Notes under the pieces: model-generated | What the model saw: only the letters and a program-made list of their open reading frames with translations | Told to the model about the DNA's origin: nothing | Database searches by the model: none | Translations under genes and position numbers: made by a program | Shown: positions 46,320 to 56,366 of the stretch, piece after piece | Numbering within the stretch: position 1 is the stretch's first letter | Layout of the letters: every line of letters starts with the position of its first letter | Assembly (NCBI GenBank): GCA_022821545.1 | Contig: JAJEDJ010000030.1 | Span: 302,483 to 366,482, forward strand | DNA: 64,000 bases | DNA from: Caldilineaceae bacterium | GTDB lineage: Bacteria > Chloroflexota > Anaerolineae > Caldilineales > Caldilineaceae | Direction of reading: 5' to 3'

Positions 46320-47585
46320 TCAGTCGAGGCCAAAGTGGTCATTGATCTCTTTCTGGTAACCGGAGACTTCCCCCGAAAGAAGCTCGGCCATGGTAACGGT
46401 GCGGCCCAGCTGCGACGATTCGATCATGCCGAACGCTGCGGCCAGGTCGCGCAGGCCCTCTTCGCCGTCGGTTTCAGGCTGGCCGCCGCTGGCAATCGCC
46501 TGGAGCCAGTCATACTGCTGGATGGCGAAGGGGTCGGTCAAGCGCGTTTCCGCCGGTCCCACCAGGGGGAACTGGTTGTCCAGAACTGAACTCCCCGCGC
46601 CGGCCCAGAACGTATCCAAAAGAGAGCGCCGGCTGCCGCCGTCGGAAATGATCTCTCCGCCTTTAATGCAGCCCTGGCTGCCGTAGTAGACGGGCGCGCC
46701 GGGAATCGGAGTCTCCTCACCGTGTCCGGCCCAGGACCACATGAGCTGCGCCAGGGCGCCGCCCTCGCAGGTAACTGTCGCCAGATAGGTGTCGTCGACG
46801 TTGGCCTCAATTGCCTGGCCGGCTGCGGGGTCGCCGTGCAGGTAGCGCAGCGGCTCGAAAGTGCGGACGGTCCCGTTGACGGCTGCGACTTCGCCGCAGA
46901 CGTAGCGGACCATGTGCATGACGTGTACGCCGATATCGATGGCGCCGCCGCCCGCGCCTTCGAGTTTGCGATGGCGCCAGGGCGTTTCAGCGACGATTTT
47001 GTCAGGAGACCAGAGGCCGCCGATGCCGCCGAACAGGGCAAGCTGCAGGTCGCCGATCAGGCCCTGGTCAATGGCCCAGGCGGCCGCGCGCGTGCCGGAT
47101 GATTGGCGCACGTTTTCAAACAGGCCGAGCGTAAGTCCCTGCGCCCGAGCCCTGTCGACCATCAGCCGGGCAGCGGCAACCGATATTGCCAGCGGTTTCT
47201 GCACGAGCAGATGCAGGCCCGCGTCAAAGGCTGCCGCGGCGATCTGGTGGTGCATCGACAGAGTTGTAAAGTCGTTGACCGCATCGACCACGCCGGCCGC
47301 AATCATGTCCCTGTAGTCGGTGAAGACGTCGACTTCGGTGTCCGGCTGGAACTCGTCCAGGTAGATGTGGGGGGCCGCCAGAGGGTCGCCCGTTTCCGGG
47401 GCCAGCACGGCCGCGCGCGGCGGCGGTCCTTCGCCGCGCTTGCGGAACATGAGCGCATCGTCCTCTTTGCGGGCACAGAGCGCGGTGATGCGGAAATCGT
47501 CAATGCCCGCCTCGCGCAGGAGCCGGTAGCCGTGGAGATGGGCGTTCAGGATGCGGCCGCAGCCGACGATGCCGATTCGGATCAT
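46320..47585 (-). CDS. Gfo/Idh/MocA family oxidoreductase
   Basis: A 421-residue member, longer than the two next to it because of inserts in the catalytic domain. It has IVGCGRILNAHLHGY, VQKPLAISV (Gln instead of Glu before Lys) and GGGAIDIGVHVMHMVRYVCG. The ATG at 47585 with GGAG nine bases upstream is preferred over 47609. It is the most upstream gene of the triplet on this strand. Confidence 0.86.
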   Translation of the reverse strand: MIRIGIVGCGRILNAHLHGYRLLREAGIDDFRITALCARKEDDALMFRKRGEGPPPRAAVLAPETGDPLAAPHIYLDEFQPDTEVDVFTDYRDMIAAGVVDAVNDFTTLSMHHQIAAAAFDAGLHLLVQKPLAISVAAARLMVDRARAQGLTLGLFENVRQSSGTRAAAWAIDQGLIGDLQLALFGGIGGLWSPDKIVAETPWRHRKLEGAGGGAIDIGVHVMHMVRYVCGEVAAVNGTVRTFEPLRYLHGDPAAGQAIEANVDDTYLATVTCEGGALAQLMWSWAGHGEETPIPGAPVYYGSQGCIKGGEIISDGGSRRSLLDTFWAGAGSSVLDNQFPLVGPAETRLTDPFAIQQYDWLQAIASGGQPETDGEEGLRDLAAAFGMIESSQLGRTVTMAELLSGEVSGYQKEINDHFGLD

Positions 47586-47784
47586 GTGGGGATTCTCCGC
47601 TGTTTCCATGACACAATTGGAACCAAGTTCCCGACAGGCGACTTCAAGGCTATTTCACGAGAGCCAGCGAGTGGTTCGGTACGCCCGCATCAAGCCTTAA
47701 GGCGCTTCCCTGTTCACTCTTGACACGCAGACTCCACTCCAGCACTGCGGGCGTAGTGCAGTCCCATTCCTCTATTCCGAGAGA

Positions 47785-48792
47785 TCAGTCTTCTAAAGCA
47801 AGGGACATGCCAACACTATGGGCAATCCTCCAAGCCAGGGAACGAAAGTCGTCGTAACTGTCTTGAACAGACTTCAGGTGCCCCCCAATAGCGCCATCGG
47901 CAGCCTTCAAGAAAAAGACTGGCTTTCGTGCCTCCTGCGCCAAAGGCATGAGGCTTCGATAGTGCTTAAGGTTTTTCAAGCAATGGGGATCATCTTCGGT
48001 CAAGGCTCCCTCGAATTCCTGTTCATTCTGAAGTACTGCTGATCGATATTCGTTCGGAATCCTCTGCATCCACTTTCCGTAGGCTTTGACAGGTCGGTCA
48101 AGGCGGATTGCGTGCTGCAAGACGACATATCCTGTCGGGTTCATGGACGCGGGAGGAAGATGCAAGGCGTCCTGAATGCCGTTTGCTCGACAAAGTCTAT
48201 CTTGCCATTCCTTTCGCCAGCTTCTAAGTGTGGGCCCAAGGTTGCGTAAGCCCTGCATGGAAAAGAGGTCCGGCGCCAATGGTATGACCACGTTCTCAGA
48301 GGCGACCAGAGCAGCCCGATTCAGGGCGCCAAGATTGGGGCCCACATCGATCAAAACTACATTCGCTTCATTCTTTTGGCTTGCCAATTCAGCCAGACGC
48401 CAGAGCGCACTGATGACACGGAAAGACCTTTCCTTTCCGTCCATGCAGCCAGGCCACTGGCTGGACAGTTCGTCCTCGGCCCGTGAAAGTGCAAGGTCGC
48501 CAGCCAATAGCGCAAGACCGGGAGTGACTTCCACAGTGTGAGGATGCGCAATATCACCTGTTCCAGCAAGCAGGGGTCGAAATGCTCCGTAGACGGTCCT
48601 CCCGCGGTCGCCTCCATCCCATAGCAGTTCCAAGTCACTTTCGTTCAAGAACATGCTCGTAAGATTCGCCTGTGGGTCGAAATCAGCCGCTACAACCGAG
48701 AGACCTAAATCGGCGTACATCCATGCAAGGTGATAGACAAGAGATGTTTTGCCAACTCCAGCTTTATTGTTGAAGAATGCGATTGTTTTCAC
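47785..48792 (-). CDS. ParA/Soj-like ATPase coupled to an AlbA_2 protein
   Basis: A 335-residue ParA/MinD-type ATPase with the deviant Walker A K10-AGVGKTS (FNNKAGVGKTSL), AADFDPQANLTSMF and Walker B VVLIDVGPNLGALNRAA. It is longer than plasmid ParA, with a distinctive C-terminal region of about 100 residues. No ParB gene or centromere-like repeat lies nearby, so it is not obviously a partition protein. Its ATG overlaps the stop of the upstream AlbA_2 gene (ATGA), so the two proteins are made together. The gene is more A+T-rich than neighbours, which suggests transfer. Function unknown; defence or regulation are possibilities. Confidence 0.8.
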   Translation of the reverse strand: MKTIAFFNNKAGVGKTSLVYHLAWMYADLGLSVVAADFDPQANLTSMFLNESDLELLWDGGDRGRTVYGAFRPLLAGTGDIAHPHTVEVTPGLALLAGDLALSRAEDELSSQWPGCMDGKERSFRVISALWRLAELASQKNEANVVLIDVGPNLGALNRAALVASENVVIPLAPDLFSMQGLRNLGPTLRSWRKEWQDRLCRANGIQDALHLPPASMNPTGYVVLQHAIRLDRPVKAYGKWMQRIPNEYRSAVLQNEQEFEGALTEDDPHCLKNLKHYRSLMPLAQEARKPVFFLKAADGAIGGHLKSVQDSYDDFRSLAWRIAHSVGMSLALED

Positions 48793-49979
48793 GCAAGTCC
48801 TCTCACGACAACGGAGACGTGGGTCGGGGAGAACGAGAATTCAGGAGGTGGATTGCCGTTGTCCGATAGACTCTTTTTGGCGAGCTGAACCCCAAGGCCA
48901 AAGCGTTGAGCAAAGCCCAGGTGATGCATTATCTCTGCGAGTAACGGGTTTCGATAGTCTGTTACCCCTTCGTGGATATTCAAGGGAGTAACATTACCAT
49001 AGAGACTCCCGGGACTTTGAATCTCAATCCGATCATCATACCAATACACGCGACAGGGGGAGTTCGTATTTTCATAGCTACGGTGCATCACTGCATTGAC
49101 TGTCAACTGACGAAGGGCCTCGATGGGATAGTCCGGTATGCGAACCTCTCTAGCTCCTGTCAATACATCCGCACTTACAGAAATGTTTATTTCCATGAGC
49201 TCCAGTAGACGGCCCAGGACGTCTTCAATCTTGCCGGTCAATTCTTTCCTACTTTTGATGGGGTCGGTAAGCGAAAAACCGGCAATCCTCAGGAATTGAA
49301 CATACGCTCCGGGGGCCCAAAACTGTGGATCACGACCGAACGCAATAAGAGCCCCTTGCGATGGGTGACCCTGGCGCAGCAATCGAAGCGAGTTAAGCTG
49401 CTGGACTACCGGTCGTTGATTCCGTTCCAAGATTTCTCTTGCGACCGCGCCTGGCATGTAGGTAGCACGAACGTACTCTATGTCCAGATCGTCCAGTGAG
49501 GCGTCAACTACCGGACGCATGTCAAAGGATCTCCGGCCTGCTACCCGCCTCTCAAGCAGCCTCTGTTCTTCCTCCGGACTGGCCTGCTGTACAGTTGGCC
49601 CCACCCTTATCCAAGTGCGCCCCCTGAATCTCAAGGGAGGATCGGTCGCTGGCATCACCTGGACGACCGCCATCTCACACCCGTCGATTGTTTTCTGGTC
49701 CACTGTCATAGTGGGAAAAGGCAGAATACTTCCGTCTGACCGCATCTGTGCTAAAACGCGAAGCAACTCATCGTTTACATCTATACCTGCGCAGGTCCCG
49801 TCGTCTTCAACGCCGACGAATAGCACTCCAGGCTTGCCTCTTGCGGATAAATCGTTGGCAAAGGCGCAGATGCTTCTGCGGATAGCATTGCCATCCCCCA
49901 CGCTTCTTTTGCGTTCCACCAATTCGGATTCGCTACTTGCGAGAAGCCCAGCAAGTTCGGTATCTGAATAGGGGCTCAT
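48789..49979 (-). CDS. AlbA_2 (Schlafen AAA_4-type) and GHKL-ATPase domain protein
   Basis: A 396-residue protein with an N-terminal AlbA_2 domain (about 15-150; ESELVERKRSV, RSICAFANDLSARG, VLFVGVEDDGTCAGI, often linked to nucleic-acid binding) and a C-terminal GHKL/HATPase_c_4 domain (N-box QLTVNAVMHRSYEN, then RIEIQSPGSLYGN). Such proteins are annotated as ATP-binding transcriptional regulators. It starts 18 bases after a PhyH stop and overlaps the ParA-like gene by four bases. The base composition shift suggests a mobile or accessory pair. Confidence 0.82.
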   Translation of the reverse strand: MSPYSDTELAGLLASSESELVERKRSVGDGNAIRRSICAFANDLSARGKPGVLFVGVEDDGTCAGIDVNDELLRVLAQMRSDGSILPFPTMTVDQKTIDGCEMAVVQVMPATDPPLRFRGRTWIRVGPTVQQASPEEEQRLLERRVAGRRSFDMRPVVDASLDDLDIEYVRATYMPGAVAREILERNQRPVVQQLNSLRLLRQGHPSQGALIAFGRDPQFWAPGAYVQFLRIAGFSLTDPIKSRKELTGKIEDVLGRLLELMEINISVSADVLTGAREVRIPDYPIEALRQLTVNAVMHRSYENTNSPCRVYWYDDRIEIQSPGSLYGNVTPLNIHEGVTDYRNPLLAEIMHHLGFAQRFGLGVQLAKKSLSDNGNPPPEFSFSPTHVSVVVRGLA

Positions 49980-49997
49980 TTCGCCGCCTTCGAACGC

Positions 49998-50786
49998 CTA
50001 ACCGTTCGGATACACCTGCGGGAAGTGTTTGCCGCGGAGCTGCTCGCCGTCTTGCACTTCGACGAATGCCTTCATCACGTGCTCGCCGCTGGCGACGTAG
50101 AAGGTCTCGTTGGTCATGTAGTGCAGGGCGATCGCGCGGCGGGGCCGGTCGCTGTTGTTGTCGTGCGAGCCGTGCCAGGTAAGGGCATGGTGGAAGTGGA
50201 CTTCGCCCTTCTTCACCGGGCAGCTGGCAACTTGCAGCGGCCGCCCCTCGAACTCGGTCGGCATCTCCTGAATATCTTCCAGCTGCTTCAGATACTCAAT
50301 CTTATTGCCCCATTTGTGCGATCCCCGCACCATCGACATGCAGCCGTTGGTTTCGTCGGCGTCATCCAGCGCAACCCAGGCGGTCACCTCGGTCATCGGC
50401 CTGATGATCGGCCAGAGCGGCGCGTCCTGATGCCAGTGGGTCGTGCCGCCCGTCTGCGGCGGTTTGTATTGAATCTGATCGTGCCAGATCCGCAGTTCGC
50501 TGGCGCCGGTCAGCTGCGCGATGCCCGCTGTGATGTCCCTGCGGCCAATCAGCTCACGGAACGACCGGCTCGCCTCCCAGATATTGACTATCTGCCAGAC
50601 TGCCCTGCCCCCGTCGCGGCTCATATTGCGTACATGAACGGGCTGTGGAATGTCGTCGCGCTCGCGCTCGTCGATGACCCGCATCACCTCGGCGCGCAGC
50701 GTCTCCACTTCCTCATCGCTGAGCACCTGTCCGCCGTTCAGGAAGCCGTCGGCCTGAAACTGTTTGATCTGTTTTGAAGTAAGCAT
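49998..50786 (-). CDS. Phytanoyl-CoA dioxygenase (PhyH) family protein
   Basis: A 262-residue Fe(II)/2-oxoglutarate oxygenase with H119-x-D121 (HWHQDAPLW), H205 (LTWHGSHDNN) and Arg216/217. GGAG lies close upstream of the ATG. It follows a sugar isomerase gene on the same strand and precedes the AlbA_2 gene by 18 bases. Substrate unknown; the isomerase and sulfatase neighbours suggest a sugar-related compound. Confidence 0.88.
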   Translation of the reverse strand: MLTSKQIKQFQADGFLNGGQVLSDEEVETLRAEVMRVIDERERDDIPQPVHVRNMSRDGGRAVWQIVNIWEASRSFRELIGRRDITAGIAQLTGASELRIWHDQIQYKPPQTGGTTHWHQDAPLWPIIRPMTEVTAWVALDDADETNGCMSMVRGSHKWGNKIEYLKQLEDIQEMPTEFEGRPLQVASCPVKKGEVHFHHALTWHGSHDNNSDRPRRAIALHYMTNETFYVASGEHVMKAFVEVQDGEQLRGKHFPQVYPNG

Positions 50787-50870
50787 GAGCCTCTCCTCGC
50801 AAATGAAGCGACTATGGGGTGCGACTTTTTCGGTCGTATGCCAGGCGTCTTGGAAACCGGTCCTGGAACC

Positions 50871-51668
50871 TCAACGGGCGCCACAGGCCTGCAGGCAGGC
50901 CTGCATGTGGCCCCGGCTCTCCGCGGCGATAATGCAGCACTGCTCAAGACTGTACTCGCGTGCGCCTATGACTTCCAGGTTCAGCGGGCCGTCGTAGCCG
51001 TTTTCGTGCAGGACACGAACATAGCCTACCAGATCGACGTCGCCGCGGCCGTTCGCCTGCAGCTCAGGCTTTCCCGGGCCTTGCTGGCGGCCCTTGCAAT
51101 CGCGAATGTGGACGTGCTTAACCCGGCTGATCACGGCGGCGATCGCTTCGACGGGATTCTCGTCGGCGCGGTGGATGTGCGACGGGTCCATGTCGATTCC
51201 GAAGTTGGGTGAAGTGATCGCCAGCATCGCACGCAGAGTTGTCGGCGTGTCGAAGATGCTGGCGCCGACGTGCGCCTTTACGCACAGGGTTACCCCGTAT
51301 TTCTCCGCCATCTGCGCGAGCTCGCCCAACTCGTCGATGGTCTGCAAAAGGCTTTCCTCGTTGCCGCTTTCACCGCCCGGCCCGCAGTTGACGATGGGAA
51401 TGCCGCACTCCACGGCAGCCTGCATCGCCTTCTCCATCAGGTCCCGGTCGCGGCTGGGCTGTTCCATGGCCAGCAGTTCCAGTTCGTAGGTCTGGGCAAG
51501 CCGCCTGATCTCCGGCGCCAGCTCCTGCCAGCGGTCCAATACGAGATGCTCGGCCATGCTGTCGATTGCGGCCATCTCGATGCCGTCGTAGCCGGCCATG
51601 GCGATACAGCGGAAGGCGGTCTCCATGTCGTAGCCGCCGAAGAGGACTGAATTTGCGCCTAGTTTCAT
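50871..51668 (-). CDS. Sugar phosphate isomerase/epimerase (xylose isomerase-like TIM barrel)
   Basis: A 265-residue TIM-barrel protein of the AP endonuclease family 2 superfamily. It opens with MKLGANSVLFGGYDMETAFR, and has likely metal ligands in GIDMDPSHIHRA (Asp and His), HVHIRDCKG and NLEVIGAREY (Glu). Such enzymes isomerise or epimerise sugars, hydroxypyruvate or inosose. GGAG precedes the ATG. It lies between the sulfatase-fold genes and a PhyH gene, and could convert the sugar released by those hydrolases. Confidence 0.85.
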   Translation of the reverse strand: MKLGANSVLFGGYDMETAFRCIAMAGYDGIEMAAIDSMAEHLVLDRWQELAPEIRRLAQTYELELLAMEQPSRDRDLMEKAMQAAVECGIPIVNCGPGGESGNEESLLQTIDELGELAQMAEKYGVTLCVKAHVGASIFDTPTTLRAMLAITSPNFGIDMDPSHIHRADENPVEAIAAVISRVKHVHIRDCKGRQQGPGKPELQANGRGDVDLVGYVRVLHENGYDGPLNLEVIGAREYSLEQCCIIAAESRGHMQACLQACGAR

Positions 51669-51745
51669 GAGTAGTGCTCCATGTGAGGCGACCTTGCGGG
51701 CGAGCCGTTTCTATGGCAACCGCTACGGACCCGAATCGCCTGGAT

Positions 51746-53161
51746 TTATGACTTGCTTGATTGCGCGCCCATCTGCGCCCGCTCTCGCTGCTGCGCCTCC
51801 ACACTGGGGCGGCCGATGCGCAGATTGTCGTACGCCTGCTGCGAACTGGTGAAGTAATCGATGCCCTCGATGTCGTGCCAGCCGGGTTGGCGATGGATGG
51901 GATTGGGCAGTCCGGATTCGGCTTCCCGCCTGCTGACCCATGACTCCAGCCGGGCCGTGAGGGCTGACACGACTTCGGGCAGTTCATAGGCCAGGTTGCA
52001 GCGCTCCTCCGGGTCCTCGACCAGGTTGTACAGCTCGACCGGCGGCATGAAGTGGAAATCGGGCTCGAGCGCGCGGATCAACTTCCATTGCGGCGTCCGC
52101 CATCCGTGTTTCCGCATCCAAGCGCACTCGGTAATGTAGAATTCGCTCTCGTGCGAGGCCACCTTGCCCTCGATCATCGGCAGCAAGGAGCGACCGTCGA
52201 AGTCGATGCCGGCGTTGACGCCGGCGAGATCGAGTATCGTTGGGACCAGGTCCTTGTGCTGATTGTAGCCGGCCACCCGCTTGCCCGACGGCACCTTGGG
52301 CGGGTAGCGCAGCAGCAGCGGCACATGGAGCACGTTGTCATAAAGGCCGTGGTGATCGTACCAGAATCCGTGTTCGTCGAGCTCCTCGCCGTGGTCGCCA
52401 TTGACGGCAACGATGGTTTCGTCGAAGATGCCGTGCGCCTCGAGCGCGGTGAAAACGGACTGAATACAGGCGTCCATATAGGCGATGGCGCCGTCGTACT
52501 GTGCGTTCACGTACTCCCGGTCGCTGATTCCCGGCGGCAACATGTCGATGAGCGTATGCTTGAACGGCTCGAACGCGAAGACCGGATCCATCGACCGGTT
52601 GCCGGGATCGCGCTCGTCTCCGTGGTAGAAGATGCGCTCGAAAGGCTGCGGCGGCAGGTAGGGCGAGTGCGGGTCCATGTGGCGCAGGAAGAGAAAGAAA
52701 GGCTTGTCCGCAGCCACAAGGCGGTCGAGCGCGGGCAGCGCCAGCTCATTCAAGCGCTGGGCCTTGGGCACGCGGCCGCCGGCCCAACTTCCCATTTGCG
52801 GGAAGTCCAGATACTCGTCGAAGCCGCGGGCGCTGGCCCTACGCGACAGGCCCACGGAGACGGTGCAATAGCCTTGCGCGCGCAAGATTTCTGCCAGCGT
52901 CTTAACTTCCGGGCGCAGCGGGCCTTTGGGACGATGCGCCACCAACTGCGAGGTGAAGATGTCCATACCTGTGAGCATCATCGCGTAGGCGCTGGTCGTC
53001 GGGATATGGGGGCTGAACGTGTTTTCGAAGAGCGCGCCCTGGGAGGCAAAGCGGTCCAGGCGGGGCGTGGTCAGCCGGTCGTACCCGTAGCAACTGAGGT
53101 GATCGGCCCGCAGGGAGTCGATGCCGAGTATGACGATGTTCGGTTTCCCAGACGAAGCCAT
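51746..53161 (-). CDS. Sulfatase-fold hydrolase with Thr at the formylglycine position
   Basis: A 471-residue alkaline-phosphatase/sulfatase superfamily enzyme. It has the N-terminal metal region VILGIDSLRADHLSCYGY and the later VNGDHGEELDEHGF. The usual C/S-x-P-x-R formylglycine motif is replaced by P54-T55-T56-S57-A58-Y59 (HIPTTSAYAMMLTG), so T55 would be the nucleophile and no formylglycine can form; the second Asp of the metal pair is Ser16. Thr nucleophiles occur in phosphodiesterase branches of this superfamily, so a phospho-ester substrate is possible. It is the second of an adjacent pair with the gene at 53178. No signal peptide is visible. Confidence 0.85.
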   Translation of the reverse strand: MASSGKPNIVILGIDSLRADHLSCYGYDRLTTPRLDRFASQGALFENTFSPHIPTTSAYAMMLTGMDIFTSQLVAHRPKGPLRPEVKTLAEILRAQGYCTVSVGLSRRASARGFDEYLDFPQMGSWAGGRVPKAQRLNELALPALDRLVAADKPFFLFLRHMDPHSPYLPPQPFERIFYHGDERDPGNRSMDPVFAFEPFKHTLIDMLPPGISDREYVNAQYDGAIAYMDACIQSVFTALEAHGIFDETIVAVNGDHGEELDEHGFWYDHHGLYDNVLHVPLLLRYPPKVPSGKRVAGYNQHKDLVPTILDLAGVNAGIDFDGRSLLPMIEGKVASHESEFYITECAWMRKHGWRTPQWKLIRALEPDFHFMPPVELYNLVEDPEERCNLAYELPEVVSALTARLESWVSRREAESGLPNPIHRQPGWHDIEGIDYFTSSQQAYDNLRIGRPSVEAQQRERAQMGAQSSKS

Positions 53162-53177
53162 TGCGTCTTCTCAGCTC

Positions 53178-54590
<1,413 letters not shown>

Positions 54591-54965
54591 GCTTTCCTTC
54601 GCTTTAGATGAGCTGACGGGTCCAAATGGTGGAGCGCAGGAGCCAAACCGGCAGCCGGCTCAAGGGCGCCTTCCGTATCGAGGCGGAGGATTCAACACTG
54701 ACGGTCGCCGGCAACTGTACCCGGCTCAGACGGGTTGAACCGTACCACAACCCCCATTTCGCCGCAAGAAACCGCCTCAATATGCCTTGCGGTACTCCGC
54801 CGCGGCGCAGAGCATGACAGGCGTGCGGAGGCGTCAGAGCCGTCCGCAATTGCTCTTTGCTCAGTGACTGTTTACAATGCAAAATACGCCACTCTAGGCA
54901 CAGTGCCGCCTGGTCCCGGTCTGCGCAGCGCAGGACGGGTCAGACCTGTGAAAGACACCTTCTCC
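54591..54965. other. Divergent intergenic region, no gene seen
   Basis: A 375-base gap between the sulfatase-fold pair (minus) and the MFS gene (plus). Open frames run through it but have no ribosome-binding site or recognisable domain. Promoters for both directions should lie here, though I cannot identify convincing -35/-10 pairs. Confidence 0.5.
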
Positions 54966-56267
54966 ATGATACCGATGTCCCGCGTCCAGCGGCGGCTCAT
55001 CATCACCCTTTTCGTCGTCAGCAGCCTGAACAGCGCCGCCATGATCGCCAGTTTTGTGCTGACCCCCATTATCTCTTACTCACTCAGCGGCCGCGTACAG
55101 CTTATCGGACTCCCCAACGCCCTTTCCATGGTCGGGCGGGCGGGCGCCGGCTATCCGCTCGGCTGGTTATTGGACAAAGCGGGCCGGCGCATCGGGCTGG
55201 CCGTGGGCCTCTCCTTTGTGATCTTCGGAATGCTCGTTTCGGCGTCCGCAATCGGCGCGGGCTCGCTTGCCCTCTTTCTTGGCGGCGCCGTCCTACTGGG
55301 CATGGGCCGCTCGGCCCTGGAACAGACCCGTTACGCAGCGGCTGAGATCTTCCCCCTGTCGCAGCAGGCCAAAATAATCGGCCTGATCGTGTTCGCCGGC
55401 ACTGTCGGCGCCGTGGGCGGCCCTCTCCTTGTGGAGCCGGCCGTCGGGTTGGCAAGAGATCAGGGATTTCACGAGCACGTAGGGCCGTTCTGGATTGGCG
55501 CGGCATTGATGGTCCTGGCCATGGTCCTGCTGCTGGCGGCGCTCCGGCCAGACCCCAAGGAGCTGTCCGCTCAACTGGCACGGGAAGAAGAAGCAGCCAA
55601 AGCGGCCAATAGCAAAGTGGATGGCTCTCCCGAGGCGAAGCCTGAAAGTGATGAACCGGCGAGGGGAATGAAGCAGGTCATGCAACTCCTCAAGCTGCCC
55701 GACGTGCAGCTGGCGATCGCGGCCATGGCGATCGGGCAGATGGTCATGACCCTGCTGATGGTGGTCACGCCGCTGCACATGAACCGGGCCGACTACAAGG
55801 CGGACGCCATCTCCTACGTGCTAATGGCGCACACGCTGGGCATGTTCGGGCTCTCAGGCCTCAGCGGCTGGCTGGCGGGGCGCGTAGGCCGCGTTCCCAT
55901 GATTTTCGCGGGCGCTCTGGTGCAGGTGCTGGCCGCGATCATGATGCCGCTCTCCACGGAGCTTCCGGTTCTGTTCGTCTCGCTCTTTCTCTTGGGCCTG
56001 GGATGGAACTTCAGCTATATCGCCGGCTCCTCGCTGCTGTCGGCGGCGCTGGAAGGCTCGCCGCAGCGAGGGCGCGTGCAAGGCATCAACGAGACGATGG
56101 TCGCGATCGCTTCGGCTGCCGGCAGCCTGGGCACCGGAAACATCTATTCGATCAGCGGCGTCGTGGCGGTGGCGGTGAGCGGCGTATTCTTCTCGGCGGC
56201 CCTGGGCGCTCTCGCGCTCTGGTTGGGGCGGCAGCATCTTTTTGCGCTGGCCGCGGAACGGAGCTAG
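54966..56267 (+). CDS. MFS transporter
   Basis: A 12-helix major facilitator of about 433 residues. The loop 2-3 motif (GYPLGWLLDKAGRRIGLAVG, with D-x-x-G-R-R) is typical, the central loop is charged and helix 7 begins after MKQVMQLLKLPDVQLA. The start is uncertain: ATG at 54966, ATG at 54975 or GTG at 54948 are possible, and the longer frame from 54735 lacks support. It sits between sulfatase-fold genes and probably carries their product or substrate. Confidence 0.82.
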   Translation: MIPMSRVQRRLIITLFVVSSLNSAAMIASFVLTPIISYSLSGRVQLIGLPNALSMVGRAGAGYPLGWLLDKAGRRIGLAVGLSFVIFGMLVSASAIGAGSLALFLGGAVLLGMGRSALEQTRYAAAEIFPLSQQAKIIGLIVFAGTVGAVGGPLLVEPAVGLARDQGFHEHVGPFWIGAALMVLAMVLLLAALRPDPKELSAQLAREEEAAKAANSKVDGSPEAKPESDEPARGMKQVMQLLKLPDVQLAIAAMAIGQMVMTLLMVVTPLHMNRADYKADAISYVLMAHTLGMFGLSGLSGWLAGRVGRVPMIFAGALVQVLAAIMMPLSTELPVLFVSLFLLGLGWNFSYIAGSSLLSAALEGSPQRGRVQGINETMVAIASAAGSLGTGNIYSISGVVAVAVSGVFFSAALGALALWLGRQHLFALAAERS

Positions 56268-56366
56268 GGCCTCGAACTCCCCGGTTGTTTTGCCCAACAC
56301 ATTGGCAAGATCTACATCTTAATCAAGGCAGGGCTCAGTCAAGGCAGGGCATAGGGTTTCACTGCT

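Noticed and set aside
47785..48792. Plasmid-type partition locus
   Set aside because: There is a ParA-like ATPase but no ParB gene, no centromere-like repeats and no replication gene; it is coupled to an AlbA_2 protein instead.
56328..56355. Short direct repeat TCAAGGCAGGGC between the MFS and sulfatase genes
   Set aside because: Two copies only, no associated feature, and within chance expectation.
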